Below the pieces are notes generated by a model, which was not told the DNA's origin, made no database searches, and saw only the letters and a program-made list of their open reading frames with translations. From Mogibacterium sp. (GTDB taxonomy: Bacteria > Bacillota > Clostridia > Peptostreptococcales > Anaerovoracaceae), in NCBI GenBank assembly GCA_017405845.1, contig JAFQZQ010000041.1, positions 162,056 to 226,055 on the forward strand: 64,000 nt of DNA, in the 5' to 3' direction. Shown here one piece after another: positions 34,500-44,300 of this stretch. Positions within the stretch are counted from its first letter, which is position 1. Every line of letters starts with the position of its first letter. The position numbers and the translations under genes were made by a program.

Positions 34500-35987
34500 T
34501 CAATCATCTATTTCTAACTCATATTTTTCTATATCTATCAGTACATTTCCTTTAGAGCTAAAACTGATGGCACTTGCATCGATCGGTGTATATAGTATGA
34601 AAGATGCGGCCTGCATTCCATCGTTTACAAACAGCTCAAGGCTGTATCTGTCCAGGATTATTCTCAGCTTTAAAACTCCGTCAATTGTATCAACAGGAAA
34701 TTCCCTGACATTTACTATATCGTGCGGAAAGCCACTGTGTGTACGGTCAACTTTGATCGTACTTTTATCAGGTCTGAATCTGATATAGGTATATTTATCT
34801 CCATCATTGGCGACATAGATCCTGATCCACTCATACATATCCTTTTCATTGCTAGGATGGATTGTCACCGTCATATCTATGTACCTTCCACTTATGCCAT
34901 ATAGACTCTCGGATCCGCAGACCATAACATTATGATAATCGAACCTGTCTTTGCGGTAGTTTTCTATCTCCCTTACCGGATTCTGGCATAGTCTCCCGCC
35001 GCTTATAGATAGTTCTCGCGGAAGGATCATTTGTCCAACAAAACTGATATCTCGCGGTTTACTGAAAGTTGTTTCCCAGTTCTGCATCCAAGCGATCATC
35101 ACTCGCCTTCCATCATTCGCCAAGAGTGTCTGAGGTGCATAAAAGTCAAGTCCGTAATCAATAGCCTGCACCTTTTCTCTCTCAAAACGCTTGGCATATT
35201 GATCGTAATGACCAATCAAGCACATGTTAGCATTTCCGGGATGAAATTCGAGACCTATAGCAGGCATTTCCATAGTGCTTATCAGGAGTACATCCTTGCC
35301 ATCAAGGCTGAAAAGATCCGGGCACTCCCACATTTCTCCATATTGTCTGTTACAGGAGTCTACTGTTGTTATATACTCCCAATTGATTGCGTCCTCACTT
35401 TCAAAAAGCAGGATATTACCGCTTTTGTCAAATCCGCGATTTCCTATAACAGAATAGTATTTGTCGCCTTCTCTCCAGATTTTTGGGTCTCTGAAATCAT
35501 GTTCACTTCCCCCCTCTGGAAGGTATCCTGCATCTATTACGGGATTGCCCTCATACTTCTCATAATCAACACCGTCGCCAATCGCAATGCATTGGGTCTG
35601 GAAACTGTCAATCTTTCCGTTCCGCTTTCTAACATTACGTACCCCTGTATACATCAGCAGATGGCGACCATCAGATAACTCAACCGCACCTCCTGAGAAG
35701 CATCCGTCTCGGTCATAATTCTTATCAGGTGCCAATGCAGCAGGCAGCCTTTCCCAACGAACAAAATCTTTGGTCTTGACATGGCCCCAATGCATCAGTC
35801 CCCACTTTGTGTCATACGGATAGTATTGGAAGAAAAGATGGTATTCCCCTTTATATGGCGCAAACCCATTCGGATCGTTCATCCACCCAATTCCACCTGT
35901 AATATGAAACATCGGTTGCTCTGAAGATGTATATGAGAGATATTTATTCTCAAAATCACGTGCGCGCTGAAGAGTCTTGCTTATCAT
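34500..35987 (-). CDS. scrB: GH32 sucrose-6-phosphate hydrolase / beta-fructosidase
   Basis: A 495-residue glycoside hydrolase family 32 enzyme. Nucleophile Asp38 lies in WMNDPNG, the transition-state stabiliser in FRDP (165-168) and the acid/base Glu221 in MWECPDL. A C-terminal beta-sandwich follows. No signal peptide, so it acts in the cytoplasm on sucrose or short fructosides. The sugar enters by ABC transport, so the free sugar rather than its phosphate is the expected substrate. Confidence 0.92.
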   Translation of the reverse strand: MISKTLQRARDFENKYLSYTSSEQPMFHITGGIGWMNDPNGFAPYKGEYHLFFQYYPYDTKWGLMHWGHVKTKDFVRWERLPAALAPDKNYDRDGCFSGGAVELSDGRHLLMYTGVRNVRKRNGKIDSFQTQCIAIGDGVDYEKYEGNPVIDAGYLPEGGSEHDFRDPKIWREGDKYYSVIGNRGFDKSGNILLFESEDAINWEYITTVDSCNRQYGEMWECPDLFSLDGKDVLLISTMEMPAIGLEFHPGNANMCLIGHYDQYAKRFEREKVQAIDYGLDFYAPQTLLANDGRRVMIAWMQNWETTFSKPRDISFVGQMILPRELSISGGRLCQNPVREIENYRKDRFDYHNVMVCGSESLYGISGRYIDMTVTIHPSNEKDMYEWIRIYVANDGDKYTYIRFRPDKSTIKVDRTHSGFPHDIVNVREFPVDTIDGVLKLRIILDRYSLELFVNDGMQAASFILYTPIDASAISFSSKGNVLIDIEKYELEIDD

Positions 35988-36014
35988 TTCAATACCTTTT
36001 TCGTAATGAGGAAC

Positions 36015-36157
36015 CTAACTTACATCAAACTCACTTCTTTGTATTTGGCGTACTTTATACTCAACCTCCCGAGCAGGCTCCGCCCTGCTCTGGATATGCA
36101 GGGCGGGTACTACAGGAGCACATTCTGCTTGCTCTAAGAGGAAATATGAAGTAAGTT
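36015..36157 (-). other. structured mRNA spacer between binding-protein and GH32 genes
   Basis: Mutually exclusive hairpins are visible: GAGCAGG (36071-36077) with CCTGCTC (36084-36090), or GCCCTGC (36082-36088) with GCAGGGC (36098-36104). A further stem GAGCA...TGCTTGCTC lies near 36116-36135. Outer arms AACTTAC (36017) and GTAAGTT (36151) close the region. Such structures after a binding-protein gene often stabilise its mRNA relative to downstream genes. Confidence 0.5.
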
Positions 36158-36165
36158 GGTTACGA

Positions 36166-37854
36166 TCAGTTGCTATATGCATCATAGTATTTCTGGAATA
36201 CGGCAAGATACTTCTCAAGACCGTAATTATTCAGATCGGCCTGCAGATTATCCCAATCTGCGTCTGTAAAACCGTTCATGATCCAGTCTGACTTAGCTGT
36301 ATTTATGCATTTCTGAATATCTGGCATAAGATCTGAAATCGTTTTAGTATCTTCAGTATTCATAAATGCATTAGGGAACACGTTTTTAGTATTCATATCC
36401 GGTGTATAAATATCTTTGATCCAATCAAGCCTATACTGCGCGTCATCCGGGCATGTCACATAGACTCCATAGTAGCTGTCAAGTATTGCAAGCGGTCCGC
36501 CCACGCACTCAGCCTCACGTACTTCTACAGGAGATGCATCTCCAAGAGGAGCATGCTGAAGCATATCTTCGCCTTTATCATTCTTACCCATCACGAAGAT
36601 ATCAAATTCATCATCTTCGCCATATGTTCCCCAGTTGTTCTGAGGTGACTGGATAGGATCATACATCTGATCGATCCACGCACAGACTAGTGCAGGGTTT
36701 TCACATGCAGCTGTAACTACGCAGCGGCCACGGTCAAATCCCGATGTGAATGACCCATTTGAAGGAGTGATATTGCGGACATCTGCTGTAAGTGCAGGAA
36801 GTGGGACCCAGTTCTTGCCGGCAATGAGATCGTCCATGCTGACCTGGGCAATGTTAGCAACATCCCATGAGAAGCAGACGCCGTAACGTCCTGACTTTCC
36901 CTTTGAAACGTATGTGGACCAATCCTGTGTGAAAGCGTCAGGATCTATCAGCCCCTTTGCATACAGTTCATGCATCCATGCAATACCTTTTTTGAATCCT
37001 TCTGAATTAGCAACACATACTACCTTACCATCATCGGTTACAGCTATATGGCGACCTCTGTCAGGATCTCCGTATCCTTCGCCAAAACCATTTATTATGA
37101 TGCAAGGATCGTTGTCACCATCATTCATTATGCACGACATCGGAATTACATCTCCGTCAATATTGAATTCCTCTTTCAGCTTTGCAGAGTTATCTTTGAA
37201 AGCTTCAAGAACTTTCTCAAATTCTTCTGTAGTTGTAGGAACATCAAGTCCAAGGAAGTCCAGCCACGCTTTATTGATAAAGCTCATATAACCTACAGTC
37301 TGTATGGCTGTCTTATCATGACCAAGCTGTTCTATCCAAGGGAACGCCCATATATGGCCGTTTTCATCTTCGCACATTACCCTGTACTCAGGAGCCTGCT
37401 CAAATACCTTCTGGAGGTTAGGCATATACTTGTCGATATAATCCTCAACGTTGATGATCACACCCTGCTTAGCGTACTTCTGAAGATCTACATCACCGAA
37501 GCTGGCGGTAAAAACAAAGTCAGGCAGTGTCTTTACATTTGACATTTCGAGAGAGATCTTGTCTCCCCACTGATCGCTCTGAATACTTTTCCACTCGACA
37601 TGTACATTAGTCTTTTCCTCAAGGCGTTTAAATATCGTACGGTTGTTTGGCTCTGATTCAGTACCTGCAGGGAAGCTGGTCAGTCCTGATATAGTGGCGG
37701 TCTCAGCCAGAGGAAATGCAAGGGATGCAGGATCAACGTCTGTCCCTTCTCCTCCGCTTCCTGATCCGCCACCCTTGCTGCCACATCCTGCCAGCAATGA
37801 AAGCGTCATGATCAGTACGAGAACAAGTGCCAGATTTCTTTTAATCTTGTTCAT
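36166..37854 (-). CDS. sugar ABC transporter substrate-binding lipoprotein (LplA/LipO type)
   Basis: A 562-residue lipoprotein. Signal peptide with lipobox LLAGCGSKGGG, then a Gly-rich linker and a family 1 solute-binding fold (LEEKTNVHVEWKSI, TLPDFVFTA, ENGHIWAFPW, MSFINKAWLDFLGLDVPTT). The large size and companion LplB/LplC permeases place it in the LipO-like group for complex sugars. With GH32 and fructokinase downstream, sucrose or fructo-oligosaccharides are the likely ligands. AAAGGAG precedes the ATG. Confidence 0.9.
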   Translation of the reverse strand: MNKIKRNLALVLVLIMTLSLLAGCGSKGGGSGSGGEGTDVDPASLAFPLAETATISGLTSFPAGTESEPNNRTIFKRLEEKTNVHVEWKSIQSDQWGDKISLEMSNVKTLPDFVFTASFGDVDLQKYAKQGVIINVEDYIDKYMPNLQKVFEQAPEYRVMCEDENGHIWAFPWIEQLGHDKTAIQTVGYMSFINKAWLDFLGLDVPTTTEEFEKVLEAFKDNSAKLKEEFNIDGDVIPMSCIMNDGDNDPCIIINGFGEGYGDPDRGRHIAVTDDGKVVCVANSEGFKKGIAWMHELYAKGLIDPDAFTQDWSTYVSKGKSGRYGVCFSWDVANIAQVSMDDLIAGKNWVPLPALTADVRNITPSNGSFTSGFDRGRCVVTAACENPALVCAWIDQMYDPIQSPQNNWGTYGEDDEFDIFVMGKNDKGEDMLQHAPLGDASPVEVREAECVGGPLAILDSYYGVYVTCPDDAQYRLDWIKDIYTPDMNTKNVFPNAFMNTEDTKTISDLMPDIQKCINTAKSDWIMNGFTDADWDNLQADLNNYGLEKYLAVFQKYYDAYSN

Positions 37855-37924
37855 TTTTCTTCTCCTTTAATAATTAATTGCATTTTTAGATATTATTAAG
37901 CAGGTTTTCTGCCTTTTAACGTTA

Positions 37925-38824
37925 TTAACCTTTGACCGCTCCTGCCATGATACCGTTATCGAAGTATTTCTGGAAAAACGGATAAAGTATCATAAGCGGT
38001 AGCGACGAGATTATTATCGTTGCATATTTCAAAAGTTCGGCAAGCTGTGCACGCTCAGCTGTACTCTGCATATCACTTACCATACCCGGTTCAGGCTGGT
38101 TCTGGATAAGTATCGATCTGAGGACTAACTGCAATGGTTGTTTTGATGCGCTGTTCAGATATATCATAGCGTCGAAATAACTGTTCCACATTCCTACGAA
38201 CTGCCACATTGCAATAGTCGCTATTATCGGTGTGCAGACAGGAAGCAGTATCTTGAAGAAATAGATCATTTCTGTCGCACCGTCAATTTCTGCTGCTTCC
38301 TGCAGATCCTTAGGGATTCCCATATAATATGTTCTTGCGATGATCATGTTCCAAACACTGAATGCACCAGGAAGCAATATTGCCCATATGGTATCCAGCA
38401 TTCCCAGACTGCTGATCAGCAAGTATGTAGGAATCAGCCCGCCTCCAAAGAACATCGTAATGACAAAAAGTGTGTTAAAGAATCCTCTGCCTTTGAAATC
38501 AGCTCTTGACATCGGGTATGCTGCTAACAGGGTTACGACAACTGAGATTATTGTAAATAACACTGAGTAAACTAGAGCGTTCTTGAACCCGACCCAAATC
38601 TGTGCATTTGACATTACTCTCTGATAAGCCGTGGTAGTCCATTTGCTGAAGTCAAATGTAAGACCGCTGTTTTGAAGAGTTATAGGATCAATAAACGAAG
38701 CCAGAATTATGTATATTACCGGTATAATGATAGCTAAGAGAAATACCCCCAGTATCACATAACCAACTATAAGGATCGCCTTATCCTCGGAAGGATATTT
38801 GGCAAATTCAGTTTTCTTTTTCAT
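37925..38824 (-). CDS. carbohydrate ABC transporter permease (LplC/MalG type)
   Basis: A 299-residue inner-membrane permease with six hydrophobic segments and the EAA loop LQEAAEIDGATEMIYFFKILLPVCTPI, which contacts the ATPase. It pairs with the permease upstream. The ATG at 38824 has AAGGAGG 8 nt upstream; the in-frame TTG at 38830 is not needed. C-terminus GIMAGAVKG is typical. Confidence 0.93.
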   Translation of the reverse strand: MKKKTEFAKYPSEDKAILIVGYVILGVFLLAIIIPVIYIILASFIDPITLQNSGLTFDFSKWTTTAYQRVMSNAQIWVGFKNALVYSVLFTIISVVVTLLAAYPMSRADFKGRGFFNTLFVITMFFGGGLIPTYLLISSLGMLDTIWAILLPGAFSVWNMIIARTYYMGIPKDLQEAAEIDGATEMIYFFKILLPVCTPIIATIAMWQFVGMWNSYFDAMIYLNSASKQPLQLVLRSILIQNQPEPGMVSDMQSTAERAQLAELLKYATIIISSLPLMILYPFFQKYFDNGIMAGAVKG

Positions 38825-38843
38825 TGTCAAATCCTCCTTCCTT

Positions 38844-39788
38844 TTATATGCCTTTGCCTTCGTTCATCCTCTTGACTAAGGCATTCATAGATATCAGTAG
38901 GATGACATTGATTACGGTGTTAAATAACCCGACCGCTGTAGAGAATCCGTAGTCGCCATCCAAAAGACCTTTTTTATATACATATGTTGCTATGATTTCA
39001 GATGTGTTAAGATTCAGATCTGTCTGGAGAGCGTATGCCTTCTCAAAGCCTACAGACATAATGTTTCCGACTGACATGATGAATTGAATCAGCACAGTAT
39101 CCTTGATCACCGGCCACTCTACAGCTTTTATCTGCTGAATGATATTCGCGCCGTCTATTACAGCCGCCTCTTTAAGCTCCTTGCTGGCATTTGACAGCGC
39201 TGCTGTATAGATAATTGACGCCCAGCCTGCACCTTGCCAAATGCCTGATGCTATGTATATAGTTCGGAAAGCTTCTGGCATCGTCATGAAATTGATATCA
39301 GTGCCAAGCAGTGAATTTACCATTCCTGTAGGTGAAAGGAGAATTCTTACAATACCGCACAGGACGATGACCGATATGAAATTCGGCATATACAGTACTA
39401 ACTGTATTTTCTGTTTTGTCTTGGAACTCAGGATACGATTGAGAAGGAAAGCCAGTAATATCGGAGCCGGAAAGCCCCAAAGCAGACCATACACACTTAG
39501 CTTCAGAGTATTAACAAGATATCTCAGGAAGTCTGGTGACGACAGGAATCGGGTGAAGTTTTGAAATCCGATCCATTCGCTCCCTAGAATTCCTTTGATC
39601 GGGTTATATTCCGTGAAGGCAATCATGATACCGCCCATCGGAATATAGCGGAACACCACCGTCAAAAGAACAGCAGGCAACATGAACAATGCATACAACT
39701 GCCAGTGTTGTTTTACATACACAATGGTATTATGCATCTTATTGCTGCCTGCTTTTCCTCCAACGGCGGCTGAAGAGATGTTTTTCAT
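38844..39788 (-). CDS. carbohydrate ABC transporter permease (LplB/UgpA type)
   Basis: A 314-residue permease with six membrane segments and the EAA loop SKELKEAAVIDGANIIQQIKAVEWPVI. The N-terminal WQLYALFMLPAVLLTVVFRYIPMGGIMIAF is the LplB signature. The ATG at 39788 has GGAGG upstream; the longer frame to 39845 lacks a ribosome site. First gene of the sucrose/fructoside operon. Confidence 0.93.
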   Translation of the reverse strand: MKNISSAAVGGKAGSNKMHNTIVYVKQHWQLYALFMLPAVLLTVVFRYIPMGGIMIAFTEYNPIKGILGSEWIGFQNFTRFLSSPDFLRYLVNTLKLSVYGLLWGFPAPILLAFLLNRILSSKTKQKIQLVLYMPNFISVIVLCGIVRILLSPTGMVNSLLGTDINFMTMPEAFRTIYIASGIWQGAGWASIIYTAALSNASKELKEAAVIDGANIIQQIKAVEWPVIKDTVLIQFIMSVGNIMSVGFEKAYALQTDLNLNTSEIIATYVYKKGLLDGDYGFSTAVGLFNTVINVILLISMNALVKRMNEGKGI

Positions 39789-39878
39789 AAATACCGCCTC
39801 CAATTCTTTCTTAAATAGCTCTAAACGTCTATTTCTTGCAACCATGCATATTCACAGTTAGAAAAAGCTTGTGATTAC

Positions 39879-40014
39879 ATGCTATCACCCGTGTGTGCAA
39901 ATGTCAACATCTAATATGTCATTTGCACAAATTATTTAGGCATATGCCCCTTTATTAACCATTTTTCTTAGACATTTTTCTCCTTTCGCATCATTCAAAC
40001 TTTACATTTGCACA
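39879..40014. promoter_or_regulatory. divergent control region of the sugar operon with three CATTTGCACA motifs
   Basis: On the minus strand, TTGACA (39907-39902), a 17-bp spacer and TAGCAT (39884-39879) form a promoter for the permease operon. CATTTGCACA occurs perfectly three times: 39903-39894 (minus strand, between -35 and -10), 39920-39929 and 40005-40014. The first two form a perfect inverted pair with a 16-bp spacing. The third overlaps the region where the LacI gene's own promoter should be. Likely operators of the divergent LacI-type regulator. Confidence 0.65.
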
Positions 40015-40073
40015 ATTTGTGGTAAACTATTGATAACACATTACTATAGCTATGAACTACAAGGTCACTAAAA

Positions 40074-41129
40074 ATGAAAAAGAAAGTCACAATACAGGAT
40101 ATTGCGGATGCTTTGGGAGTCTCACGCAACACGGTCTCAAAGGCCATAAACAATTCAGATGGTCTTGCGGATTCCACCAGAGAAAAAATATTGCAAAAAG
40201 CCGTGGAGATGGGTTACAAGCAGTTTTCATATATAAATACACTTGCAAACTCTTCCCCATATAATATTAATAATAACAATGATTACGGAAGTTCGCTTAA
40301 CAAAGGCGAGATCGCACTTTTCACCACTGTATTTCTGACACTCTCACACTTTACATCTGTGATGCTTGACAAATTACAGCGCGAACTGTCTCAGCTCGGT
40401 TATACCTTGAATACACATAGGGTCACCCCTGAAAACATTGCTGAAGGAACTCTCCCTATCACTTTCTCTAAAGATCGATCCTCAGCTATCATTTGTATAG
40501 AAATGTTCAACAGAGAATACGACGAAATGGTATGTAATCTCGGAATTCCGATTCTTTTTGTTGACGGGCCGACTAAACGTGAAGGTTTGAACCTGCCAGC
40601 AGATCAACTTTATATGGAAAACACCGTTGAGATCACACGCTTTGTAAACGATATGCTGATGAAGGGTAAGAAAAGGATCGGATTTATCGGAGACTATGAT
40701 CACTGTCAGTCTTTCTTCGAGCGCTATACTGCATACCGCTGTGCAATGCTGATGGCTGATTGCCAGGTTGATGAACAATACATCATTAAAAGCAACAGTG
40801 TCGAGTACATTAAAGAAAAGTTATCAAAAATGAAAAGCCTTCCAGATGTGTTTATCTGTGCCAACGACTTTATAGCAGATGATTCCATCACTATTTTAAA
40901 AGCTTTTGGAAAGCGCATTCCCGATGATGTCCTTTTCTGCGGATTTGATGACGCCCCTGAATCACGTTCGATGAGCCCGAAGCTTACAACCATACATATC
41001 CATACACAGATAATGGCTTATTCCGCCGTTCATCTATTACTATCCCGTATTCAGGAGCCTTCTCTAGATTACAGAATAATATATACTGAAACTGAACTTA
41101 TTTATCGTGAATCTACCAATCTCGACTAA
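40074..41129 (+). CDS. LacI family transcriptional regulator
   Basis: A 351-residue regulator. The N-terminal HTH VTIQDIADALGVSRNTVSKAI is followed by a hinge and a periplasmic-binding-protein-like sensor (KRIGFIGDYDHCQSF, PDVFICANDFIADD, CGFDDAPESRSMSPKLTTIH). It is divergent from the sugar ABC operon and surely controls it, probably as a repressor released by the imported sugar. Confidence 0.9.
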   Translation: MKKKVTIQDIADALGVSRNTVSKAINNSDGLADSTREKILQKAVEMGYKQFSYINTLANSSPYNINNNNDYGSSLNKGEIALFTTVFLTLSHFTSVMLDKLQRELSQLGYTLNTHRVTPENIAEGTLPITFSKDRSSAIICIEMFNREYDEMVCNLGIPILFVDGPTKREGLNLPADQLYMENTVEITRFVNDMLMKGKKRIGFIGDYDHCQSFFERYTAYRCAMLMADCQVDEQYIIKSNSVEYIKEKLSKMKSLPDVFICANDFIADDSITILKAFGKRIPDDVLFCGFDDAPESRSMSPKLTTIHIHTQIMAYSAVHLLLSRIQEPSLDYRIIYTETELIYRESTNLD

Positions 41130-41144
41130 AGTGTAATAATAGCA

Positions 41145-41798
41145 ATGAAATTTTTTTCTTACGATAGCAAATTCAGTCAGCTCATGCTAAAGCTGTGTTT
41201 CGCCTGTTACTTGAATATTCTATGGTTGATTTGTTCCATTCCAATCATTACCATCGGAGCATCGAGTACTGCATTATATTACACATGCCTCAAAATCGTT
41301 CGTGGTGAAGAGAAAAATATAACCGCAAAATTCTTTCAGTCTTTTAAAGAGAATTTTAAACAGTCAACGATCATATGGCTGATCATGCTGGCTATCGGTT
41401 TATTCCTTTCCTTTGACGGATATATACTCTATCATGTGCGAGCATCATCATCAGGTACTGTTGCAGTATTTTGGACCATTATCCTGGCTCTTGTTATTGC
41501 TGCCGCTGTTGTATATGTCATAGTTTTGCTTTATGTATTCCCACTAGTTGCAAGTGTATATAACTCCAGCGCTGCTATGATTAAAAATGCCTTCCTTATC
41601 GGAACTCATTATCTGTTCGCTACGGTTCTGGTTTTCGCAGTTCACTTTGCAATGTTCTTTACGATAGTGCGCATATTCACTCCTTTTATCGTCTTCGGTG
41701 AGGGACTCTGCGCTCTTATCAGTGCATATCTTTTGAACAATGTTCTTTTTATTAGTTCAGGTGTGCGTGAAGAAGATACAGAAAAGAAAACATTATGA
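41145..41798 (+). CDS. YesL family (DUF624) membrane protein
   Basis: A 217-residue protein with five or six hydrophobic segments. The start KFSQLMLKLCFACYLNILWLICSIPIITIGASSTALYYTC is the YesL/DUF624 signature. These proteins regularly accompany LplABC-type polysaccharide transporters but have no proven function. It lies 15 bp after the LacI gene and overlaps the next gene by 4 bp. Confidence 0.85.
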   Translation: MKFFSYDSKFSQLMLKLCFACYLNILWLICSIPIITIGASSTALYYTCLKIVRGEEKNITAKFFQSFKENFKQSTIIWLIMLAIGLFLSFDGYILYHVRASSSGTVAVFWTIILALVIAAAVVYVIVLLYVFPLVASVYNSSAAMIKNAFLIGTHYLFATVLVFAVHFAMFFTIVRIFTPFIVFGEGLCALISAYLLNNVLFISSGVREEDTEKKTL

Positions 41799-42529
41799 AA
41801 CTCTCACCGGAGGAAAAAGCAAAATTACGCAAACAGTTCCTGCAGATGAAAACTGCAGATAAGGTTGATTATTGTTTTACTTACTACAAAACCCATATAA
41901 TAGCCATCATTCTCATTCTCATCATAGTTGTTTCAACAGCCGTACGAGTATCGGCAAAGAAAGAGACCATGCTTTATTTAAGCATGGTCAATGTTTCTTT
42001 TGGATCGGTAATGGAAGAGCATCTTACATCCGGATTTCTGGAACAGCTTGGTTATAGCGATAACAAACACGAGATATATGTATATAAAGATCTGTATCTT
42101 TCCGACAATCCTACATCAGAAAATCACGAATATGAATATGCATCCCAGATGAAAATACTGGCAGCTATCAATTCAAAAGAAATGGATTTGGTCATTATGA
42201 ATCGTGAGGCATATGATATTTTTTCACAAAACGGATACTTAATGAATATAAGTGATGCTTTTTCTCAAGGTGAGCAGGCTCTGTTAAATCGACTTGCGCC
42301 GTATATCATAAGTAACGAAATAATCTTGTCCGACAACAGTATTGATGTTGCGCTAGGAGAAGCCGCAGAGCGTGTTTACGAAAGCATGCCTTCTAAAAAC
42401 GGCATTATTGTTTCTGACCTTCCCTTTTTCAAAGATGCAGGGTTTAGTGATGATGTCTATATTGGTATCATCGCTAACACTCCGAGAATGCAGTTTGTAA
42501 CAAAGTACCTAAAATATATTATTCCTTAG
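41795..42529 (+). CDS. membrane-anchored protein of unknown function, YesL partner
   Basis: A 244-residue protein with one N-terminal membrane segment (THIIAIILILIIVVSTAVRV, about 34-53) and an extracytoplasmic domain. The start KLSPEEKAKLRKQFLQMKTADKVDYCFTYYKTH recurs in proteins next to YesL in other Clostridia, as far as I recall. The soluble part (QMKILAAINSKEMDLVIMNR, GIIVSDLPFF) hints at a binding-protein-like fold. No function assigned. Coupled to YesL by an ATGA overlap; convergent with the methyltransferase gene. Confidence 0.7.
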   Translation: MKLSPEEKAKLRKQFLQMKTADKVDYCFTYYKTHIIAIILILIIVVSTAVRVSAKKETMLYLSMVNVSFGSVMEEHLTSGFLEQLGYSDNKHEIYVYKDLYLSDNPTSENHEYEYASQMKILAAINSKEMDLVIMNREAYDIFSQNGYLMNISDAFSQGEQALLNRLAPYIISNEIILSDNSIDVALGEAAERVYESMPSKNGIIVSDLPFFKDAGFSDDVYIGIIANTPRMQFVTKYLKYIIP

Positions 42530-42551
42530 CTTTTTCAACGTTGCTTTCTCA

Positions 42552-44279
42552 TCATATCATTTGAAAAAACCGTAACGCAGCAATAATTGCCTCTTCCTTT
42601 TCAGGCGGGCATTGTAGAACTCTCTGGTTCTCTTCTTTTGATTTATTATAATGATCACCGACTTCAAGTCCGCACTTCCTCTTGATTTGTGATATATATA
42701 GGCGCGAGACTTTTAAGCCGTACTCTTCCCATATCCAGTCTGCGATATTTTGATATGTAGCACCAAACTGAAAACCAGATGTATTCATGTCTTCTATCGG
42801 GAATTCTACGCGAACGCTCTTGCTCATTATCTTGCCCTTGGAAAGCAAGACAACAACCTCGATGTGTGATGTCCACGGGAACTGATCGACCGGTGTCGCT
42901 TCTACAAACTCATATCCGTTTGAGGTCAGATATTTGATATCGCGGGCGAGCGTGCCGGGATCGCACGAGACGTATACGATGCGATCCGGTGCAGCCTGCA
43001 CCACTGCGGCGAGCAGTGGCTCGGCGCAGCCAGCACGCGGTGGATCCAGCACCGCCACATCGGCGTGCTCCAGCTTTATCTCCGGCTCACGCTCTACTCT
43101 CTCGTTGACCTCGTTCCACTTGTATAGCTTCGAAAGTCCCATCATCCCCGGGAGCTCCTCCTCAGCCTTTCCACAGACATATCTCGTGTTGATCACTCCG
43201 TTGATCACTGAATTCCTGTTGGCATCCAGCACCGCAGGTTTTACTGACTCTATGCCTATGACCCTGGTCCTTTCGAAGGCCTCTGAGTCCCTTTTTCTGA
43301 GCTCTTCGAGCAGCCACAAGCCTATGGTTCCCGCTCCGCAGTAAAGATCGAGTACGGTCTCACCGCCTTTCAGGGCAGCATACTCCGCTGCCTTGTCATA
43401 CAACTTCTCCATCTGCTCAGGATTCACCTGGTAAAATGACTGCGGACTGATCTCAAACATGAGGCTGCGTCCATCTTCAGTTATGACTTCTTCATTGATC
43501 GTCGGCTTTCCGGCTGCAATACGGCACTTACCCTTATGGATCACAGCAACCGACTCCAGGCTGAATGTCTGAGCCGCTTCTATCGGATCCCCATTTTCAT
43601 CGAAGCTCAGGCTATAGACAGCATCGTCGAACATTTCCACGAGCTTTTCGATTTGTGAAATCTCTTTATTATCTGAATCCAGCACCGCCATCACCTCGCC
43701 GGTACCGAAAGCTGTTTTGACAGTTAACTGAGTGATACCTTTAGTGCCTGTTTCATTAAGGAATACGCGGAGTGCATCTGCGCACACCATTGCGGCATCT
43801 GACTGCAGCATGCAGTCAGCAATATCCATTACAAAATGAGATTTCCCCTTCATGAAGCCGACTTCTCCATGAGGGCCAATGGCAAACACCGCCTTGTTTC
43901 TGTAATACTTCAGCGTGTCAGCCCCAATCATTTCATTCACTTTCGGCTCATCGAGGCCACCGAGTCTCTTCAGTTTTGCCCTTACCTGCTCCTCTTTGAG
44001 CCTCTTCTGAGCCTCGTAAGAGAGCTCCTGCAGAGTGCATCCACCGCAGCTGCCGGCGTATGGGCACTCCGCTGCGATCCTGTCAGGTGATGCATCGACT
44101 ATTTCACACAGCGAAGCCTCTGCCGATGACTTCTTTGCCTTAGTCACCCTCACTTTAACGGTATCGCCGGGCACTGCACCGCCGCTCACAAAAACGGCAC
44201 AGCCTTCGCATCTGCCGAAAGCCCTGCCGTCATCAAGCATATCTTCTATCTTTAATTCTATGATCTGATTCTTTTCCAT
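42552..44279 (-). CDS. rlmD: 23S rRNA (uracil-5)-methyltransferase, RlmD/RumA type, with C-terminal extension
   Basis: A 575-residue protein. N-terminal TRAM domain, then four Cys of an iron-sulfur cluster (ECPYAGSCGGCTLQ plus a later Cys), SAM-binding VLDLYCGAGTIGLWL, DPPRAG, and catalytic Cys in YVSCDPGTLARDI. The normal end lies at WTSHIEVVVLLSKG (about residue 485). About 85 further residues follow (RVEFPIEDMNTSGFQFGATY, VSRLYISQIKRKCGL, CPPEKEEAIIAALRFFQMI), a separate small domain not needed for methylation. The ATG at 44279 is preceded by AGGTGGAA. The DNA encoding SHIEVVV matches the two scars at 8.2 and 10.3 kb. Confidence 0.88.
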   Translation of the reverse strand: MEKNQIIELKIEDMLDDGRAFGRCEGCAVFVSGGAVPGDTVKVRVTKAKKSSAEASLCEIVDASPDRIAAECPYAGSCGGCTLQELSYEAQKRLKEEQVRAKLKRLGGLDEPKVNEMIGADTLKYYRNKAVFAIGPHGEVGFMKGKSHFVMDIADCMLQSDAAMVCADALRVFLNETGTKGITQLTVKTAFGTGEVMAVLDSDNKEISQIEKLVEMFDDAVYSLSFDENGDPIEAAQTFSLESVAVIHKGKCRIAAGKPTINEEVITEDGRSLMFEISPQSFYQVNPEQMEKLYDKAAEYAALKGGETVLDLYCGAGTIGLWLLEELRKRDSEAFERTRVIGIESVKPAVLDANRNSVINGVINTRYVCGKAEEELPGMMGLSKLYKWNEVNERVEREPEIKLEHADVAVLDPPRAGCAEPLLAAVVQAAPDRIVYVSCDPGTLARDIKYLTSNGYEFVEATPVDQFPWTSHIEVVVLLSKGKIMSKSVRVEFPIEDMNTSGFQFGATYQNIADWIWEEYGLKVSRLYISQIKRKCGLEVGDHYNKSKEENQRVLQCPPEKEEAIIAALRFFQMI

Positions 44280-44300
44280 GATTTCCACCTGTAAATGGTA

